NCBI GenBank assembly: GCA_031761405.1
Contig: JASEVX010000001.1
Coordinates: 108,327,536-108,391,535, forward strand
Source: Serripes groenlandicus
Taxonomy: Eukaryota; Mollusca; Bivalvia; Cardiida; Cardiidae
Reading direction: 5' to 3'
DNA: 64,000 nucleotides
Positions 62,683-64,000 of the stretch are shown in pieces. The stretch's first letter is position 1; each line of letters begins with the position of its first letter. The translations under genes and the position numbers were made by a program. Under the pieces are notes generated by a model. That model worked only from the letters and a program-made list of their open reading frames with translations. It was not told where the DNA came from and did no database searches.

Positions 62683-64000
62683 ACAAGAGCTGTCGGAGGA
62701 CAGCGCGCTCGACTATATGCCGCTTATTCACATAAAGCACTATTTCATTATATTGCACTTAAGTACTATTAACCCTTTCCCTCATACGGCAATTCGGCAG
62801 CAGACGACTTTGAACGTATTTTGTCAAAACATAGAAAATCTCCATAATTGAATGGATAACCTATGACAAAAAGTGGAAAACATTGTGGCAATATTTTCTA
62901 AGTAATTCGAGGGCCATTACTCCATATTTAGGATACAATGGAGTTATCTAACCTAATTGTACGATGGTCCTTAACAAATGTGTGAAGTATGAAGTGATTT
63001 GAATTATGAAACTTTAACGTTGAGCTAAACGCAAATGTTAAAACTGTCCAAAAATAGCAAAACCTTAAAAAAAGGTTTACCAAATGTTTGACATCATGCA
63101 AAACCCGTTTGATATGTTGAAGAATTATATTTGATAAATGAATGATCACAATTAGAAAGGAATGTAACCAAAAATTATGAATTTATCTAAAATTCTCAAA
63201 ATCAAACAAAAATCATGTTATTTATTCCCAAAAAGTCACACTCAGCATCTTCAACATACAATGTGAAGGAAGGTATTATATGTAATTAAATTCCAAATAT
63301 GAAAGCCCTTACACAAGTACTTATTGAGAAAAATTAAAATATAAAATGAAAATGCCAACTTGCTCTAAAACTTTAACCACCCAAAATCACGTCTTTTATC
63401 CCACAAAGAAGGTCACACTCAGAATCTTCAGCATACAATATGAAGACAGGTATTAGATGTAATTATATTCCAAATATAAAAGCCCTAGCATTAGTACTTA
63501 TTGAGAAAAAAAAAATAAAAAAAAAGTTCCAACTTGCCCTAAAACTTTAACCACCGAAAATGAGGGTTTTTACCCCAAAAAGAAGGTCACACTCAGCATC
63601 TTCAGCATTCAATGTGAAGAAAGGTATAAGATGTAACTACATTCCAAGTATTAAAGCCGTAGCACAAATACTTATTGAGAAAAATTAAAAAATTAAATGA
63701 AAAGGCCAACTTGCCCTAAAACTTTAACCACCCAAAATCACGTCTTTTACCCCAAAAAGAAGGTCACACTCAGAATCATCAGCATACAATATGAAGACAG
63801 GTATTAGATGTAATTATGTTCCAAATATAAAAGCCCTAGCATAAGTAAGTACTTATTGAGAAAAAAAAAATAAAAAAAAAATCCAACTTGCCCTAAAACT
63901 TTAACCACCGTAAATCAGGTTTTTTACCCCAAAAAGAAGGTCTCATTCAGCATCTTCAGCATTCAATGTGAAGAAAGGTATAAGATGTAACTACATTCCA
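62683..64000 (+). mobile_element. modular element, type vi 5' cap, second copy, runs off window
   Basis: 5' ACAAGAGCTGTCGGAGGACA then GCGCGCTCGACTATATG, the same 5' segment (single here, interrupted by a TTAA-MITE), then about four units of the 185-bp core to the end of the window. Closely similar to the preceding copy, so a large tandem duplication is likely. Confidence 0.75.
62769..62892 (+). mobile_element. TTAA-MITE, left half, with visible empty site nearby
   Basis: TTAACCCTTTCCCTCATACG to GGAAAACATTGTGGCAA, then cut. At 61445 and 61626 the same host sequence (AAGTACTATTAAATCAT) has an unoccupied TTAA, so the insertion point is the TTAA itself. The right half has been lost with some host sequence. 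Confidence 0.85.

Overview
The window looks like animal nuclear DNA from a bivalve mollusc, most likely a heterodont clam or mussel. The grounds are AT-rich sequence, very dense short non-autonomous DNA transposons, and many elements that start ACAAGAGGGCC and end GAGCTAAAAA with tandem-repeat cores, a style I know from clam and dreissenid genomes. The species cannot be fixed from the sequence. I found no convincing host protein-coding gene. Nearly everything recognisable is a transposon, a satellite or a transposon relic.

The centrepiece is a complete DIRS1-like tyrosine-recombinase retrotransposon at 31686..38578, read on the minus strand. It has a Gag-like ORF (37928 to 35166), a reverse transcriptase/RNase H/methyltransferase-like ORF (35149 to 33098) and an overlapping tyrosine recombinase ORF ending at 32205. 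A 149-bp core of its inverted terminal repeats is identical at both ends. An internal complementary region (31925..32021) pairs with the outer edges of both ends, as expected for replication through a single-stranded circle. All ORFs are open and the catalytic motifs are present, so the copy looks young. A diverged solo DIRS terminal repeat lies 1.7 kb away at about 29716..29931.

Layout. 1-541 is a 32-bp satellite and 1481-3235 a 36-bp satellite interrupted by a retroposon 3' end. 3.6-26 kb is a field of about 25 copies of one TTAA-flanked, piggyBac-like MITE mixed with modular elements that have tandem cores. 26.2-30.3 kb holds a modular element, a hAT element with a BED-finger remnant abutting its 3' end, an unassigned 86-codon ORF, and a minus-strand modular element carrying the solo DIRS repeat. 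31.7-38.6 kb is the DIRS element. 39-47 kb has a 224-bp palindrome, a large modular element of about 11-12 core units, and fields rich in GTTCTTGAA. 47-56.4 kb has more MITEs and modular elements, a 5S-rRNA-derived fragment and paired hairpins. 56.4-57.8 kb is an internally deleted MULE transposon with FLYWCH and transposase remnants, 25-bp inverted repeats and an 8-bp target duplication. 58.5-59.2 kb is a three-deep nest of MITEs. 59.9-64 kb has a small MITE, an array with repeated AGGTCAGAGGTCA motifs, and two modular elements, the last running off the window.

The strongest general observation concerns the modular elements. Different families share the same ends (ACAAG and GAGCTAAAAA) while the adjacent subterminal inverted repeat and the 5' hairpin change in a compensatory way. 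This suggests that terminal structure, rather than sequence, is what is recognised. Coordinates and motifs were read by eye. Family names for elements without coding sequence rest on termini and target-site duplications only.
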